Assembly: GCA_015847255.1 (NCBI GenBank)
Contig: JADLZK010007653.1
Span: forward strand, 206,206 to 270,205
DNA length: 64,000 bases
Direction of reading: 5' to 3'
From: Hyparrhenia diplandra
Lineage: Eukaryota; Streptophyta; Magnoliopsida; Poales; Poaceae
A model generated the notes under the pieces. It had not been told where the DNA came from and searched no databases. It saw only the letters and a program-made list of their open reading frames with translations. This document shows, piece after piece, positions 1-11,104 of the stretch. Both the position numbers and the translations under genes were made by a program. Every line of letters starts with the position of its first letter. The stretch's first letter is position 1.

Positions 1-1
1 C

Positions 2-80
2 GTGACATTGAGTCACTGACGTGTGGGACCCACGTCTTTCGGGCCCACGTGGGTCCCACACGTCAGTGACTCAATGTCAC
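2..80. repeat. Perfect 34-bp inverted repeat with 11-base spacer
   Basis: Bases 2-35 are the exact reverse complement of bases 47-80. The spacer is 36-46. The arms contain GTGGGACCCAC, and a G-box core CACGTG lies at 46-51. The sequence could form a long hairpin. It may be a small foldback element or part of a promoter of a gene lying left of the window; the sequence does not decide between these. Confidence 0.9.
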
Positions 81-108
81 CGGCAATGTCACCGGGCAAT
101 GTCACCGA
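73..108. repeat. Three near-tandem copies of CAATGTCACCG
   Basis: The 11-mer CAATGTCACCG occurs three times with one or two bases between copies. The first copy overlaps the right arm of the 34-bp palindrome. From about 110 to 240 the sequence is GC-rich and only short overlapping ORFs without recognisable domains are present. From 240 to 486 I see nothing. Confidence 0.7.
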
Positions 109-486
109 ATCTCAGTCCGGGTGGGGTGATGGCTCGCGGCGTGGCGCGCGAGGTCGGGCGGGTGGGTGGAGATGGAGAAGAGACGACGACGCGCGGCGCG
201 CTGCGAGGAGGAAGCTTCGGGTGACGGGTGGATCTTCTGGGGTTTTTATCGATAAAATAGTTTATTGACGCTTAGGTCCCTGGCTAAACGTTTAATTGCT
301 TGGATGGTGTCGGTTCGTTTGGTCCTAGTTTGACCTCGTATGTCGTGGCACGTGCGAGGGAGGTGGGTGCTTTGTCGGACGTGACCTGCAGGCCGCAACG
401 GTGTTTGGTAGTGCATGAATCTTACTCGAATCATCTTAAATTTGAGTAAATTTATATGATAAAATTATAATATCTAAGATGTTAAC

Positions 487-637
487 TACTCTCTCCGTTC
501 TAAAATTATATTTCATTTTAGTTTTTTTTTAGATACACTTTTTTTACGCACTTGGGAGTTATACATTATGTTTTATACGCATAAAGATGCATATAGAAAA
601 GTCAAAACAACCTACAATTTAGAACGCAGAGGAAGTA
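487..637. mobile_element. Stowaway-type MITE
   Basis: The element starts TACTCTCTCCGTTCTAAA and ends with the inverted counterpart TTTAGAACGCAGAGGAAGTA. It is about 151 bp, AT-rich and has no coding capacity. Stowaway (Tc1/mariner-related) MITEs of grasses have this TA-CTCCCTCCGT terminal pattern. Confidence 0.8.
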
Positions 638-1599
638 CTAGTACATGTTATTGAATTCTTTATTTATAATATTTTCATAGTGTATCAATATGATGTCACA
701 ATTTTTTAATTATTTATAATTTTAGTTAAACTTGAGATGTTTTAACTCTTTGTGACTTTTCGAATGACTTACGATTGATGAAGTATGTTGATTTTTTTAG
801 TCTCTATAAGAGTTTGGTAAAGGTGCTCTTGATATAAAAAAAAAATTGTCGAACATCCATTTGAACTTTTAAGTTTATGTAGTCGAGATGAGCTCCCTAT
901 GTGGTCTTCATCCGACATTTTCTAAGAAGATGTGAGTAAATTGAACCCATAGGTAATAAATCAAGAAAATAAAGAGAGAGACAAAGAAACTATTAAAATA
1001 GGTTTTTGTTAGTTAAAAAAGTTTAGAAATAAATTGAGGTTCCTAATACAAAGTCCTCGAAATGGCACTGGTGCTCGTATTTTCTTGGATTTATTTGGTA
1101 TTTTTCGACACTATGCATTAAGTTGTACGCGACGCCCCCGTCGACGGGAGGCGTCTGTGGTGACTTTGTGGACTTCAAAATCTGCCGACTAAATGCTTGA
1201 AGATGCTCATAAGGGTAGGGTTTGCGTATTTTTGTGTGTGTTCATATGGGTGAGTGTATGCGTGTTGGACGCCCGCATTGTACCGTGTGATCTAAAAAGA
1301 AAAGTAATATAGAAATTTATTGAAGAGGGGAATAAATTAGGGTTGCTAGATTCTTATTTTATTAAGTTGCTAACTTATTTATTTAATGACTTCATCATTA
1401 TAGAAAACACACGAAGTTGCTCTTAGAACGATATATATTGGTGCTTCAACACTAATAATAGTATATAGAAGTGCACTCTACGTGACATAATAATGTTTCC
1501 TTAGTTTCTTCTCAGTGCTATTATGACCTTTTTTAAAAAGAAAAATGTACCAGTGCATCAATATCTTGGTGACAGACAAAAATACACGACCCTAAAAAA
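638..1599. other. AT-rich intergenic DNA, no gene seen
   Basis: No supported reading frame. A short GC-rich imperfect hairpin occurs near 1132-1160 (GACGCCCCC...GGGAGGCGTC). The rest is low-complexity AT-rich sequence. Confidence 0.6.
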
Positions 1600-2325
1600 C
1601 TAGGGTTTCAACAGTAACCACATCGGGCCGCCACCGGGAGGCGGCGGTCTTCCTTGCCTCCGATGGCCCTTTGGGCTGAGCGAGGTGGTGGAGACCGTCT
1701 CTCCCCGGTCGGTGGTGGTAGTCCCAAGAGGTTTAGGTTTTGGTGTCCGACGACGGCCAGAGCCGCGGGGCGGCGGCGGCTTCATGGAATAAGGTCCTCT
1801 CGTGCTTCTCCCGGCTCGGCGGTGCTCGCTCCAACACCGTCGGCGAGCACGTGGAGGTGGAGTTCGACCGTCGGCTCGTCTACAAGAGTCGTCGTCGGGC
1901 GGCTTTTCATCTCATGGTGAGAAGGGGTCGCCGGCCTTGTGTTTCAAAGGTACAGAGGACGCTGCGGGCGTTGTGGAAGACGGGAGGATGGATCAAGCTC
2001 GGCGGCGGCCGGTGGTCGATCAACGAGTGCTTGCATCCAAGGTCGGCGGAGTTCGGGCGTGGACGACTTATGGGCGTTCAATAACAACTTACGCTCATCC
2101 GAAAGTGTTTGAGCGTCACGGCGGTCCACATCAAAGCCGTTGTGTGGTGGAGCTTCTTTCGGCCATGGGTTCGACTATAGCATCTAGAGTCGGCGTTCTT
2201 CGGCGTCGAAGTTTCTCGGTTTTGCATGTTGGTTTGGACGGTTGTCCTCCATATCTTTACACGTTCTGTATTTGTACTCTTCTATCTTTTTAATTAATAT
2301 ACAAGTACATTTTATAAAAAAAAAA
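1600..2325 (+). mobile_element. Probable non-autonomous, poly-A-tailed retroposon
   Basis: A GC-rich body begins near an ACTAGGGTTT motif, followed by a GCCGCC...GGCGGCGG hairpin. It passes into an AT-rich 3' region with TTAATTAATATACAAG and ends in a run of about 10 A at 2316-2325. The architecture resembles short LINE-derived elements. The minus-strand retroposon at 14.35-15.17 kb has a similar CCCTAGGG plus GCCGCC start. Overlapping ORFs in three frames (up to 163 aa) contain no recognised domain and are probably not genes. A clean target duplication could not be found; only ATCTTG is shared by the two flanks. Confidence 0.45.
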
Positions 2326-2767
2326 TCTTGAAGATAATAGGAGAGTGCATAGTTTTTTCTATTGATAATTTGCTTGATGCTGAACCTATCACTGGTTAAT
2401 TGTTTATACAAAATTAAAATGGAAGGGAACCATTTGCAAATGTATCATTCCACAAAAAAAAGACTAATGATATGTTCTCAAGGTCCATAGTAGAAGAAGA
2501 ATCATTAGCTACCGTCCATAATAGTTCTTCCTCTCCAAATTTCCTCTGGATTAACATTTGTTTTATGCTGTAAAACCCGAGAAGAACAATCCTTTTCACA
2601 CTCACACCTCTTCTCCTTGTTTTTCCCCTGTGGTGCATCTTAACCGATCTAACCATGGTTACATTGTAGAACTACTATGTAAGATGGTGAACGTATATTT
2701 GTTTTTTCCAACTACATCTACAACATTAAAAAAAAAAACCTACCTACCTAGTTTCGAACGAATATAC
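2326..2767. other. Intergenic, no gene seen
   Basis: AT-rich sequence with only short ORFs of no recognisable family. Confidence 0.5.
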
Positions 2768-2848
2768 TACTCCATTTTAAATTATAAAACTAAATGAAAA
2801 AAAATAAAAGAAACATAAAACAACTTATAATTTGAAAGGACGGGAGTA
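2768..2848. mobile_element. Very short Stowaway-type MITE
   Basis: The ends are TACTCCATTTTAAATTATAA and the near inverse TTATAATTTGAAAGGACGGGAGTA. The whole unit is about 81 bp, so it is mostly terminal inverted repeat. Confidence 0.7.
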
Positions 2849-3635
2849 GTACAACACAACGGATGTCTAACTACAATAATCAACTAGACATAACACTTGA
2901 ACATATTACCAAATTAAAATGGCTAGGGATGAATTTAGTAGTAGACTTCGATAGAATAACAATTTTCTTAATAAAATATTATTCATCCTTAATTTTCAGT
3001 GCATCGTTAAATAGATTTGACACGAAAATTTTGCGCTTAACAATATGTAAGGAGTACTAAGGATCTGTTTCGAGTAGTGAACGCACCCAGAAAAGCCTTT
3101 TTAAGCCATGCTTGGTAACGCACATGTCCTACTCTACCTCCATCGGGACTGGTGAGATCCGGCAATGCATGGAATTTTGAGCCACACATTGGTCGATGTC
3201 TTGAGCAACAAATAATGGTTTATTGGGCAGCGAGGTGAGGGTCTTTCCTTTAGAATTTAGACATTATTTTGCCCCTACTTCCAAAAAAAAATAGTCAATA
3301 AATACTTTTGTAGTTCGAGTCTCCTCTCATCTCTTTCCATTGGTACTGTAGTAGAAATACGTGGAATCAATTCTCTTGTATTCTAGAAGTTTGTATATAA
3401 TCTCTTTTCCCTCTTGGTCAAGCAAGGAATGCCTTTAGCCGGTCAGACAAGTTGAACCCAACGATCATTGGTGCCTTTAAACTTCTTGATACATACGAAT
3501 CCTTATCCCGAGTCCCTTAGGATTGCAGTCCCTTACCATGATCTGTTTGAAATGAGACCAAATAGCACAAATATCATAACCTTGTCACAAATTTTATGTA
3601 GTATTCCACTTTCGAAAAGGAGTATAATTATAACA
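2849..3635. other. Intergenic, no gene seen
   Basis: AT-rich sequence with a short mixed-composition stretch at 3060-3300. No ORF with family resemblance. Confidence 0.5.
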
Positions 3636-3719
3636 AAAAATAGTAAAAGCATACTACTTATATCTGTAATTTCTAACAAAAATATTAAAAGTATACTACT
3701 TATATCTGTAATTATGAGA
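3636..3719. repeat. 42-bp tandem duplication
   Basis: Two copies (3636-3677 and 3678-3719) share the core TACTACTTATATCTGTAATT with a few mismatches. The short ORF over it simply repeats ILLISVIS and is not considered a gene. Confidence 0.8.
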
Positions 3720-4010
3720 TATCTAACTATTTTGTGTAATATACATTAATATTTTTATTTATGTATTTGATCAAACCTTAAATAGTTTAGGAATTTTATT
3801 TTTTATTTTAGAGCCAAATTAGTATCTCTGAGTACCTCACTTTTCTAGAATGAACGCAAGAAAATTAACAATATTTGTTGTACCAGGAATTTTCCTTGCC
3901 TCCCAGCGCGGTCGCTACACGCTCGTGCAGCCGTGCTTGCTTACCGGCATCGCACGATGCGCCGGCACGCACCCGCAGCAGTTGCCACCAGCCCACCACC
4001 GCGGCGTGGG

Positions 4011-4246
4011 GTGTTTAGTTGGTGAAATATTTTGGGTTCGGGAACTGTAGCGACTTTTCGTTTGTATTTAGTAATTATTGTCTATCGTAGATGAATTCAG
4101 CCAAAAGATTCGTCCGTACTTTTCAACCAAACTACGCAATTAGTTTTTATTTATTTATCATATTTAATCTTCCACGTAAATGCGTTAAGAGATTTGATGT
4201 GACGGGAACTGAAGACTTTTCGGGTAGGTGCATGGCAACTGAACAC
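4011..4246. mobile_element. Tourist/PIF-like MITE in the b561 gene promoter
   Basis: The left end GTGTTTAGTTGGTG is mirrored by CAACTGAACAC at the right end. The interior carries the grass MITE signature of fragments such as CGTTTGTATTTAGTAATTAT, GATTCGTC and CGCAATTAGTTTTTAT. It ends about 265 bp before the predicted ATG of the cytochrome b561 gene. The reading frame opening at 4091 starts inside this MITE, so that upstream extension is not coding. A three-base TTA duplication is not evident. Confidence 0.6.
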
Positions 4247-4511
4247 TCTTGCCTCTCACCTGACCTCCCCATCCCCAAAACCGAAGTGGATCTCGGCCAG
4301 CGAGCCGCCCACCTCCTGCGACCGGACCACCCCACTGAGACCGCGAATATCCCGCCCGCCGCTTCCCCGGTCGCCTCCGCAAGCACCGCACCGCATCGCT
4401 GCCATCCCTCCCTCCGTCCGTCCTCAGAAACCCAGCCGCCCAACCCCTCCGCTTCCAGATCCCTCCACCACCTGCCGCCCCAGATCCCGATCCGCCGCCT
4501 CGGCCGCGGCC

Positions 4512-7165
4512 ATGGCGGCCGATCCCCTGCTCGCGCTCCTCGCGGGCGCGCTGCTAGCCGCCTTGTCGCTCGCCGCGCCGGCCCCGTCGTGCCCGCACAC
4601 CAACCTGACGGCCAACTTCTCCGCCGACCTCACCATGCTGCAGCACCAGCTCCGCGGGACGGTGCGCCTGGCCGCCGACGGCAAGTGCGCGCTAGAGCTC
4701 ACCCGCTTCGACCTCCTCGCCGCCTCCCCGTCCGCGCGCTTCTGGGCCGCCGACGGCCCGCCATGGCCGAACTCGCCGCCGGCCGCGCCTTCTCGCCGCT
4801 CCCGCTCAACAAGACCTTCAAAAACGCCTCCCTCGAGCTCCCCTTCGCCCGCCCGCTCCCTCGCCTCCTCGCGCTCTACGACCCCGACACCTCCTCCGAC
4901 TTCGGCCACGTCTTCCTCCCCAACGGCACGGGCTCCGACCTCGGTGCCGCCGCAGAGCCGGCGCCCACCATGTTCGACAACTGCATCCCTCTCTCGGAGA
5001 CGGAGACCTACCGCCTCCGCTGGACGCTCAATGCCTCCGCTGGCACCGTCGAGATCGGCCTAGAGGCGGCCGTGGGCTCCGAGTACTACATGGCATTCGG
5101 GTGGGCGGACCCCAAGGCCAACTCCCCTGCGATGATCCACGCCGATGTCGTTGTCGCCGGCTTCACGGAGGAAGGTACCCCATTTGCCGAGGACTATTAC
5201 ATAAGCGACTACACTGAGTGCACGCTGGGGAAGGGGGACTCGCCTGTGTCTGGGGTTTGTCCGGATAAGGTCTATGAGGACGGGAAGAACGATTCAGTCT
5301 TGGTGTATGGCCACCGGCGGGATGGAGTGTCCTTCGTGAGGTATGTGAGGAAGCTTGATGTTGAGGATGCCAAGTATGATGTGCCAGTGGGTGCCACGGA
5401 GGAAATGGCCGTGCTTTGGGCCATTGGTAAGCTGCGGCCACCGGACACGATGCGCCCACATTACCTCCCACAGAACCACGGGGTGCCAAGGGACACGGCC
5501 TTTGGGTTTGCCCGGTTGAATTTGTCGGAGACAGTGGACAATTGCCTTGGACCCTTGGATGCTGACAATAAGGAGGATCAGGAGAGGATCATCGCAGATC
5601 GCGAGACACCACTCATGGTGACATCTGCCCCAGCCGTGCACTACCCAAACCCACCGAACCCTGACAAGGTGCTCTACATCAACAACAAGGAGGCGCCACT
5701 GCTAAAGGTTGAGAGGGGTGTGCCAGTGAAGTTCTCAGTGCAGGCTGGGCATGATGTGGCACTCTATATCACTTCAGATCCCATTGGTGGTAATGCTACG
5801 CTGAGGAATAAAACAGAGGTCATATATGCTGGTGGGCCTGATGCTCATGGTGTCCTAGCATCCCCAAAAGAGCTTGTTTGGCTGCCTGATCGAAATACGC
5901 CTGACCTAGTCTATTACCAGTCACTATATGACCAGAAGATGGGATGGAAGGTTCAAGTGGTTGATGGAGGCCTTAGTGACATGTATAATAACAGTGTTAT
6001 TTTGGATGATCAACAGGTTACTTTGTTTTGGACTCTCTCCGCGGATTATAAATCTATATCTATAGCAGCTCGAGGTGAGAAGAAAAGTGGATATCTTGCT
6101 ATTGGGTTTGGGAGTGGGATGGTGAATAGCTTCACCTATGTTGCTTGGGTGGGCGATGATGGGGTTGGGCGAGTGAAAACTTATTGGATTGATGGAAAGA
6201 GTGCAGCAGGTATCCACCCAACATCTGAGAACATCACATTTGTCCGGTGCAAGTCAGAAAATGGCATTATTACATTTGAATTTACTCGCCCTCTTAACCC
6301 TTCTTGTACCGGGAAGGTAGAATGCAAGAATATCATTGATCCAACTACACCACTTAAGGTTGTCTGGGCCATGGGTGCTAGCTGGTCGGGAGATGATCTG
6401 ACAGACAGTAACATGCATTCAGTCACAAGCAGTCGGCCAATACGTGTTTTGCTGTTGAGAGGTTCGGCTGAGGCAGAACAGGATTTGCGTCCTGTCTTGG
6501 CTGTTCATGGGTTTATGATGTTTGTTGCCTGGGGCATCTTGCTTCCTGGTGGAATAATGGCTTCCCGGTATTTGAAGAGCTTGAAAGGAGATGGGTGGTT
6601 CCAAATACATGTCTATCTGCAGTATTCAGGGATTGCTATAATGTTTCTTGGCGTCCTTTTTGCTGCAGCTGAGCTCCGTGGCTTCTTTGTCAGCTCATTG
6701 CATGTTAAGTTTGGTGTGCTGGCCCTATTATTGGCAGTTTTGCAGCCACTAAATGCTAAATTCCGGCCTAGTAAGCCAGCTAGTGGGGAGGTTCCATCTC
6801 GCAATCGAATCCTGTGGGAGTACCTGCATGTTATCACAGGGAGATCAGCAATTGTGGTAGGAGTTGTGGCGCTTTTCACAGGAATGAAGCATTTGGGCCA
6901 TAGGTATGACAGTGAGAATGTAGAGGAGCTCACTTGGGCCTTAATGCTGTGGGTGCTTTCAGTTATTGTTGTTGTGCTGTGCTTGGAATATAAGGAGGTC
7001 AAAAGAAGGATCGGCGACAGAAGCACCAGAGGGCACTGGGTATTAGGCAACACCGAGGAAGATGATTCAGTTGATCTTTTGCATCCTGATGGTACAGCGA
7101 GGAATTCATCAGAATCTAGCGCTTCTGGCGTAATGGAGGTGCAGCTTGAACCTCTCACTAGATGA
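4512..7165 (+). CDS. DM13, DOMON and cytochrome b561 domain protein (one apparent frameshift)
   Basis: This is a membrane electron-transfer protein similar in architecture to Arabidopsis At5g54830; about 884 residues are expected. The ATG at 4512 follows a GC-rich leader and opens a signal peptide (MAADPLLALLAGALLAALSL). The DM13 domain (residues about 28-130) starts CPHTNLTANF, and two DOMON domains follow (about 157-305 and 494-620). The b561 core has several membrane segments and four conserved histidines near residues 666, 700, 731 and 773 (AVHGF, QIHVY, SLHVKF, YLHVITG), the likely ligands of two hemes. A basic, acidic cytosolic tail closes the protein. No intron is needed. The first 245 bases are read in one frame and the remainder in another. 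The join is near 4755-4765, where one G appears missing from a GGCC stretch; this is either an assembly error or a real loss of function. The family role, transmembrane electron transfer probably from ascorbate, is known only by class. The longer in-frame ORF from 4091 includes MITE and leader sequence and is rejected as the start. Confidence 0.9.
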
Positions 7166-8380
7166 TGTAGATCATACTGTCAGATACAAATACACCCGTT
7201 CCATATTTTTCTCATACAGATGATAGTTCCACTGGCATGAAATGTTCTGGTTCAGAGGAGGCTGAGCTGGAATTCTGATGGTTGTTTTATTATAGCAGAA
7301 TGGTTCCAGTCTAGATAAGATGTTCAAATTCTGTCAAAATTTCGTGCATCACACTGTTTCCATTGTATAGTGTACATTTTTGACAATAGACAGGTATAAT
7401 TTGCCACATTGTCCTAGCGATTCTTTCTGCTATTCAGATTTATAGAGGAAAAGAATTAATTGAGGTGCTCATTGAATGTTGTGCTGGGTATTGTTTTCCC
7501 AAAAAGAGAATGCCGTGAATTCTGTACCATAATATTCCATTCAGAAATCTGATTTGTTAATCCTGAAATGAGGCAAAAATATGTTGATGTACAGGCTGAT
7601 TGTTTTTCCTCGGTGTCTTCTGAGATGTAAAATATACGAAGTACCCCATTCTTCTCCAGAAGCATTGGATCATTCAGGCCTGTTATATGTTGTCAATTAG
7701 AACTCAGATCCATAATGATGGCAATGGCAGTACACCTATTTGGTACCACAGATGTCTGCATTGATGCTTTGCAAGTTGCAAAATATGTCAGCATTCACCT
7801 AGTTCGGCTTGTATTGTAGGATTATTAGTTTGCGTGTGCGCCGAATTCGCTCGTGCTGACCACGAGGAGATCTCAGTTGCATTGCATTTTCCCAGAGCGG
7901 GACTGCCGGAAGCGCCGTGTAACCGTGGTCTTTTGCCGCGGAGGTGTGAAGTGGCGGAAACGCGCCGGAGCGGTCAACGCTAGACAAGAGTTTTAATTGA
8001 TTCATTGTCCTGTTTATAATCTAAGATCACACAACCCATGTGTTTATGTTCCATATGCGTTGTAAAGTTGGATTCTAATGTATGGGAACAGATGATACAC
8101 GGGGGCATATATATAGAATTAATAATATATTATTCCGTAGATTACTCGAGAGGAGACGCAAGGATCCACAAGAGGGGTCCGTGCACGGATACCACCAACC
8201 ATCTCCATTACATGTTCTCTATTCTACTAATAGCCAGAGCTGCCCTCGTCTTCGTCACAAAGATTGTGTGGACTTGCAGTTGCAGCTGGTTGAGCGCTAC
8301 CGAGCCGAAGTTGCAACTCCAATTTCCATCCCAATTCCCCAAAAGTCCAAAGGCTAGGATTTGCAGTCACTGGACGGAGC
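7166..8380. other. 3' UTR of the b561 gene and intergenic DNA
   Basis: About the first 300-500 bases after the TGA are AT-rich and probably 3' UTR; no single poly-A signal stands out. From 7800 to 8000 there is a GC-richer stretch with no ORF of interest. From about 8200 to 8380 the sequence is probably leader of the following transporter gene. Confidence 0.5.
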
Positions 8381-8432
8381 ATGGAGAAGGAAGACAGCGG
8401 CCTCCACCACACCATCCGAGTCCAATCCCCAG
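8381..8432 (+). CDS. Probable first exon of the purine permease gene
   Basis: An ATG opens a 17-codon frame (MEKEDSGLHHTIRVQSP) that ends at a CAG|GTCTGA splice donor. Short polar N-terminal leaders followed by an intron are common in grass PUP genes. The main exon begins about 1.05 kb downstream. The phase to an acceptor at 9478-9479 is off by one base, so either another single-base deletion is present or a different acceptor is used. Confidence 0.45.
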
Positions 8433-9479
8433 GTCTGATCTGATTCCCAACTCGCCACTCTTTGCTTCAGTTCCAAACCTCCCAGGACAAATTCAGTCAG
8501 TTCCGATCCCCCTCGTTTTCTAGGGTTTAATTCTCGTATCACCTCCATCCAGTACAGTTAATTCACGCGTGCCTACTACTAGCTCCGCAATCTGGGGCTC
8601 TGCTCTGCGTGGTTTGAGCGTCTCGCTGGTTGCTGCGGATTCAGCTGAATGGCCACATCCAGCAGCTTACAGAATTCTAGTCAACTGTGTTTTTTAAATA
8701 TATATCTTTTGGGTTCTCTTGATTGGTAAACTCTACCTCTACTAGAACCAGATGCTTTTCTCAGTGGCATGAGAATCGCGATTTATTATTAAGTACACAT
8801 ACAAGCCCCTTTTTTTGGGAACCTTTTCTGATTTCAGTGGAACCCATTAAAGCAGACCCTGAAACAGATTGTTCGGCAGAAGAATCATTTGGCATGTCCG
8901 TACACGGATGATTGGAAGTGGGTGAACACTTTTCCCCAACGACCACGTGGAACAACATACAGTATATCACACGAGTATATATTTATTTATTTATTTATTT
9001 ATCTATGTGAACGATACAATACTCCTACGTTTTAGAGTTTTTTTTTTCAGAGCCCAAATAATGGCATGAAATTCAAATCCCTGTTTCTGGGTACCAATCT
9101 CATTTTATCCTCAAGGATCCTACCTACCAATGTATGCGCCCATGGTTTGCAATATGTTATTTGTGTTTCAAACTCTTTGCATGAGGCGAGAGACATCAGT
9201 TACCTGAAGTTTGCCACAAACTCTGAATAACCTACTTCTAAACTGATCAAATCTCAGTCCATATGTTCATTCCTTCTCAAACCACACTCATCATTGTAAA
9301 TCCTAGCAATGCTGGCCTATAGGTCTTAGTTCCGGTCCCTAGTAAGGCAGTAATTACTGGAAGAACCAAGAAATCTTAAGCTTCCTTTTCTTTTCATTTT
9401 GCATAGCACCATGCTGTTCGCGGCCAGCGTCTCTGAATTTCCAATTTTCCTTTGCTGCGTGTAACAGATAATAATATAG
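8433..9479 (+). other. Putative intron of the purine permease gene, with a TTTA microsatellite
   Basis: A GT donor at 8433 and an AG at 9478-9479 bound this interval. An alternative, stronger acceptor (polypyrimidine run then CAG) ends at 9050. It is followed by an AAATAATGGCATG stretch that runs into a stop. A (TTTA)n run lies at about 8983-9003. No other gene is evident. Confidence 0.4.
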
Positions 9480-10551
9480 CAACAATGGGGAGGAGACCTC
9501 GCAGGAAAATGGCTCAACGACAACATCGAAAGCAGCCGAGGTGATCTCCACCTCCCTGGAGACGTACCGGAGCAAGCCGTTCTCCTTCTGGCTACTCCTG
9601 TTCCTGAGCAGCGGCGCCATGCTCACCGCGTTCCCGGCGTCGAGCCTGCTCTCGCGGCTCTACTACAACGACGGCGGGCAGAGCAAGTGGATCCTGTCGT
9701 GGGCGGCCGTCGCCGGCTGGCCCCTGCCCGCGCTGCTCCTGCTGCCGCTTTACCTCCTCGGCAAGGCGTCGCCGACGCCACTGTCGCTGACGCTGTGTTT
9801 CTGGTACGCGCTCCTCGGCTTCCTCAGCGCCGCCGACAACCTCATGTACGCGTGGGCGTACGCGTACCTCCGGCGTCCACGGCGTCCCTCGTCGCCGCGT
9901 CGTCGCTTGCCTTCTCGGCGCTCTTCGGCCGTGCCATCGCCAAGAACACGCTCAACATGTCGTCGATCAACGCCGTCGTGGTGATCACGGCGGGCGTGGT
10001 GATCGTCGCGCTGGACTCCGGGTCCGACAGGCCGCCCGGCGTCACGCCCCGCCAGTACGCGCTCGGTTTCGTCCTGGACGTGCTCGGGTCGGCGCTCCAC
10101 GGCCTCATCTTCGCGCTCTCGGGCTCGTCTTCGCCAGGGTCCTCGGCAGGCGCTCCTTCCACGTGGTGCTGGAGCAGCAGGCGGCCGTGTCTCTCTGCGC
10201 GTTCGCCTTCACCTCCGCGGGGCTCGCCATCGCTGAGGGCTTCCCGGCCATGCGGCGCGAGGCGGCAGGGTTTGCGCATGGTGGCGAGGCCGCGTACGCG
10301 AACGTGATGGTGTGGACCGCGGTCACGTTCCAGCTGGGCATCCTCGGCGGCACCGGCGTGCTGTTCCTGGCGTCCACCGTCCTCGCAGGAGTGCTGAACG
10401 CTGTCAGGGTGCCCCTCACGAGCATCGCTGCGGTGATCTGGTTCCATGACCCAATGAGCGGGTTCAAGATCTTGGCTCTGGTCATCACCGTGTGGGGTTC
10501 GCGTCCTACATGGTTGGCCACTCTGGTATCAGGAAGCCGTCGAGAAGTTGA
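9480..10551 (+). CDS. Purine permease (PUP) family transporter, main exon, three apparent frameshifts
   Basis: PUP proteins are plant plasma-membrane carriers of the drug/metabolite transporter fold that move adenine, cytokinins and related compounds. The translation shows the hallmark start of the transporter core (SKPFSFWLLLFLSSG, then SSLLSRLYYNDGG), followed by GWPLPALLLLPLYLLGK and SAADNLMYAWAYAYL. Later segments include LNMSSINAVVVITAG, VTPRQYALGFVLDVLGSAL, VVLEQQAAVSLCAFAF, and the terminal LNAVRVPLTSIAAVIWF and GFKILALVITVWG. Expected length with the small first exon is about 375 residues, within the family range. The open frame changes three times, near 9870, 10118 and 10497. Each change is explained by one missing base (CCC to CC, loss of A in a GGAGC context, GGGGG to GGGG). 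Because all are deletions in GC-rich runs, assembly error is at least as likely as pseudogenisation. The stop is TGA at 10549. The substrate cannot be predicted. Confidence 0.85.
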
Positions 10552-10757
10552 TAAAGATACCATACATGTCCAGAACTTTGTTTTAGGCTGGATGCAGTTT
10601 TTTTAGACCAGCAATGCAAGGGCGACCCACCCTGGTCTGTTTTCATGCCGGGCCAGCCCGTAGCCCAACAGTGAAGCCGCATCTCCATGAACAGGGTACA
10701 CATTCAAGCGTTCAGCAGCTGTTAAAGAATAATATAAAGACCATCTTATCTCAAATA

Positions 10758-11021
10758 TACTCCCTCTTTCCCAAAAGACATGCAGCTCTCACTTCGGAGA
10801 CGATTTGAACTTTGACCAAATTTATATAAAGGTTACTGATCCTTATAATATAAAATAAATATCAATAGATTAATGATTGAATCTATTTTTTATAATAAAT
10901 GTTGTTTGATACATAAATATTAATATTAATTAATTACTATAAACTTGGTTAAACTTTAGTTAAATTGACTAGCATGAATTCTATAGTTGCATGTTTTTTT
11001 TTTTTTGAGACCGAGGGAGTA
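10758..11021. mobile_element. Stowaway-type MITE, about 264 bp
   Basis: Starts TACTCCCTCTTTCCCAAAAG and ends GAGACCGAGGGAGTA. The interior has the AT-rich blocks AACTTTGACCAAATTTATA and AAACTTGGTTAAACTTTAG in inverted order. It lies just downstream of the PUP gene. The 10552-10757 interval between them is probably 3' UTR. Confidence 0.85.
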
Positions 11022-11104
11022 TATCATAGATTTACAATTGGCAAGCTCATCACATTATCACAGTAAGATAAATAGGATATATTTTTAAAGGATATAGAAT
11101 ATAT

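Noticed and set aside
4091..4511. In-frame N-terminal extension of the b561 ORF (about 140 residues)
   Set aside because: It begins inside a MITE, has no conserved domain, and continues in the wrong frame for the signal peptide at 4512.
9051..9150. Exon after the strong CAG acceptor at 9050 (frame giving NNGMKFKSLFLG)
   Set aside because: It reaches a stop in the phase set by exon 1 and does not connect to the PUP core. It may be a remnant or a chance similarity.
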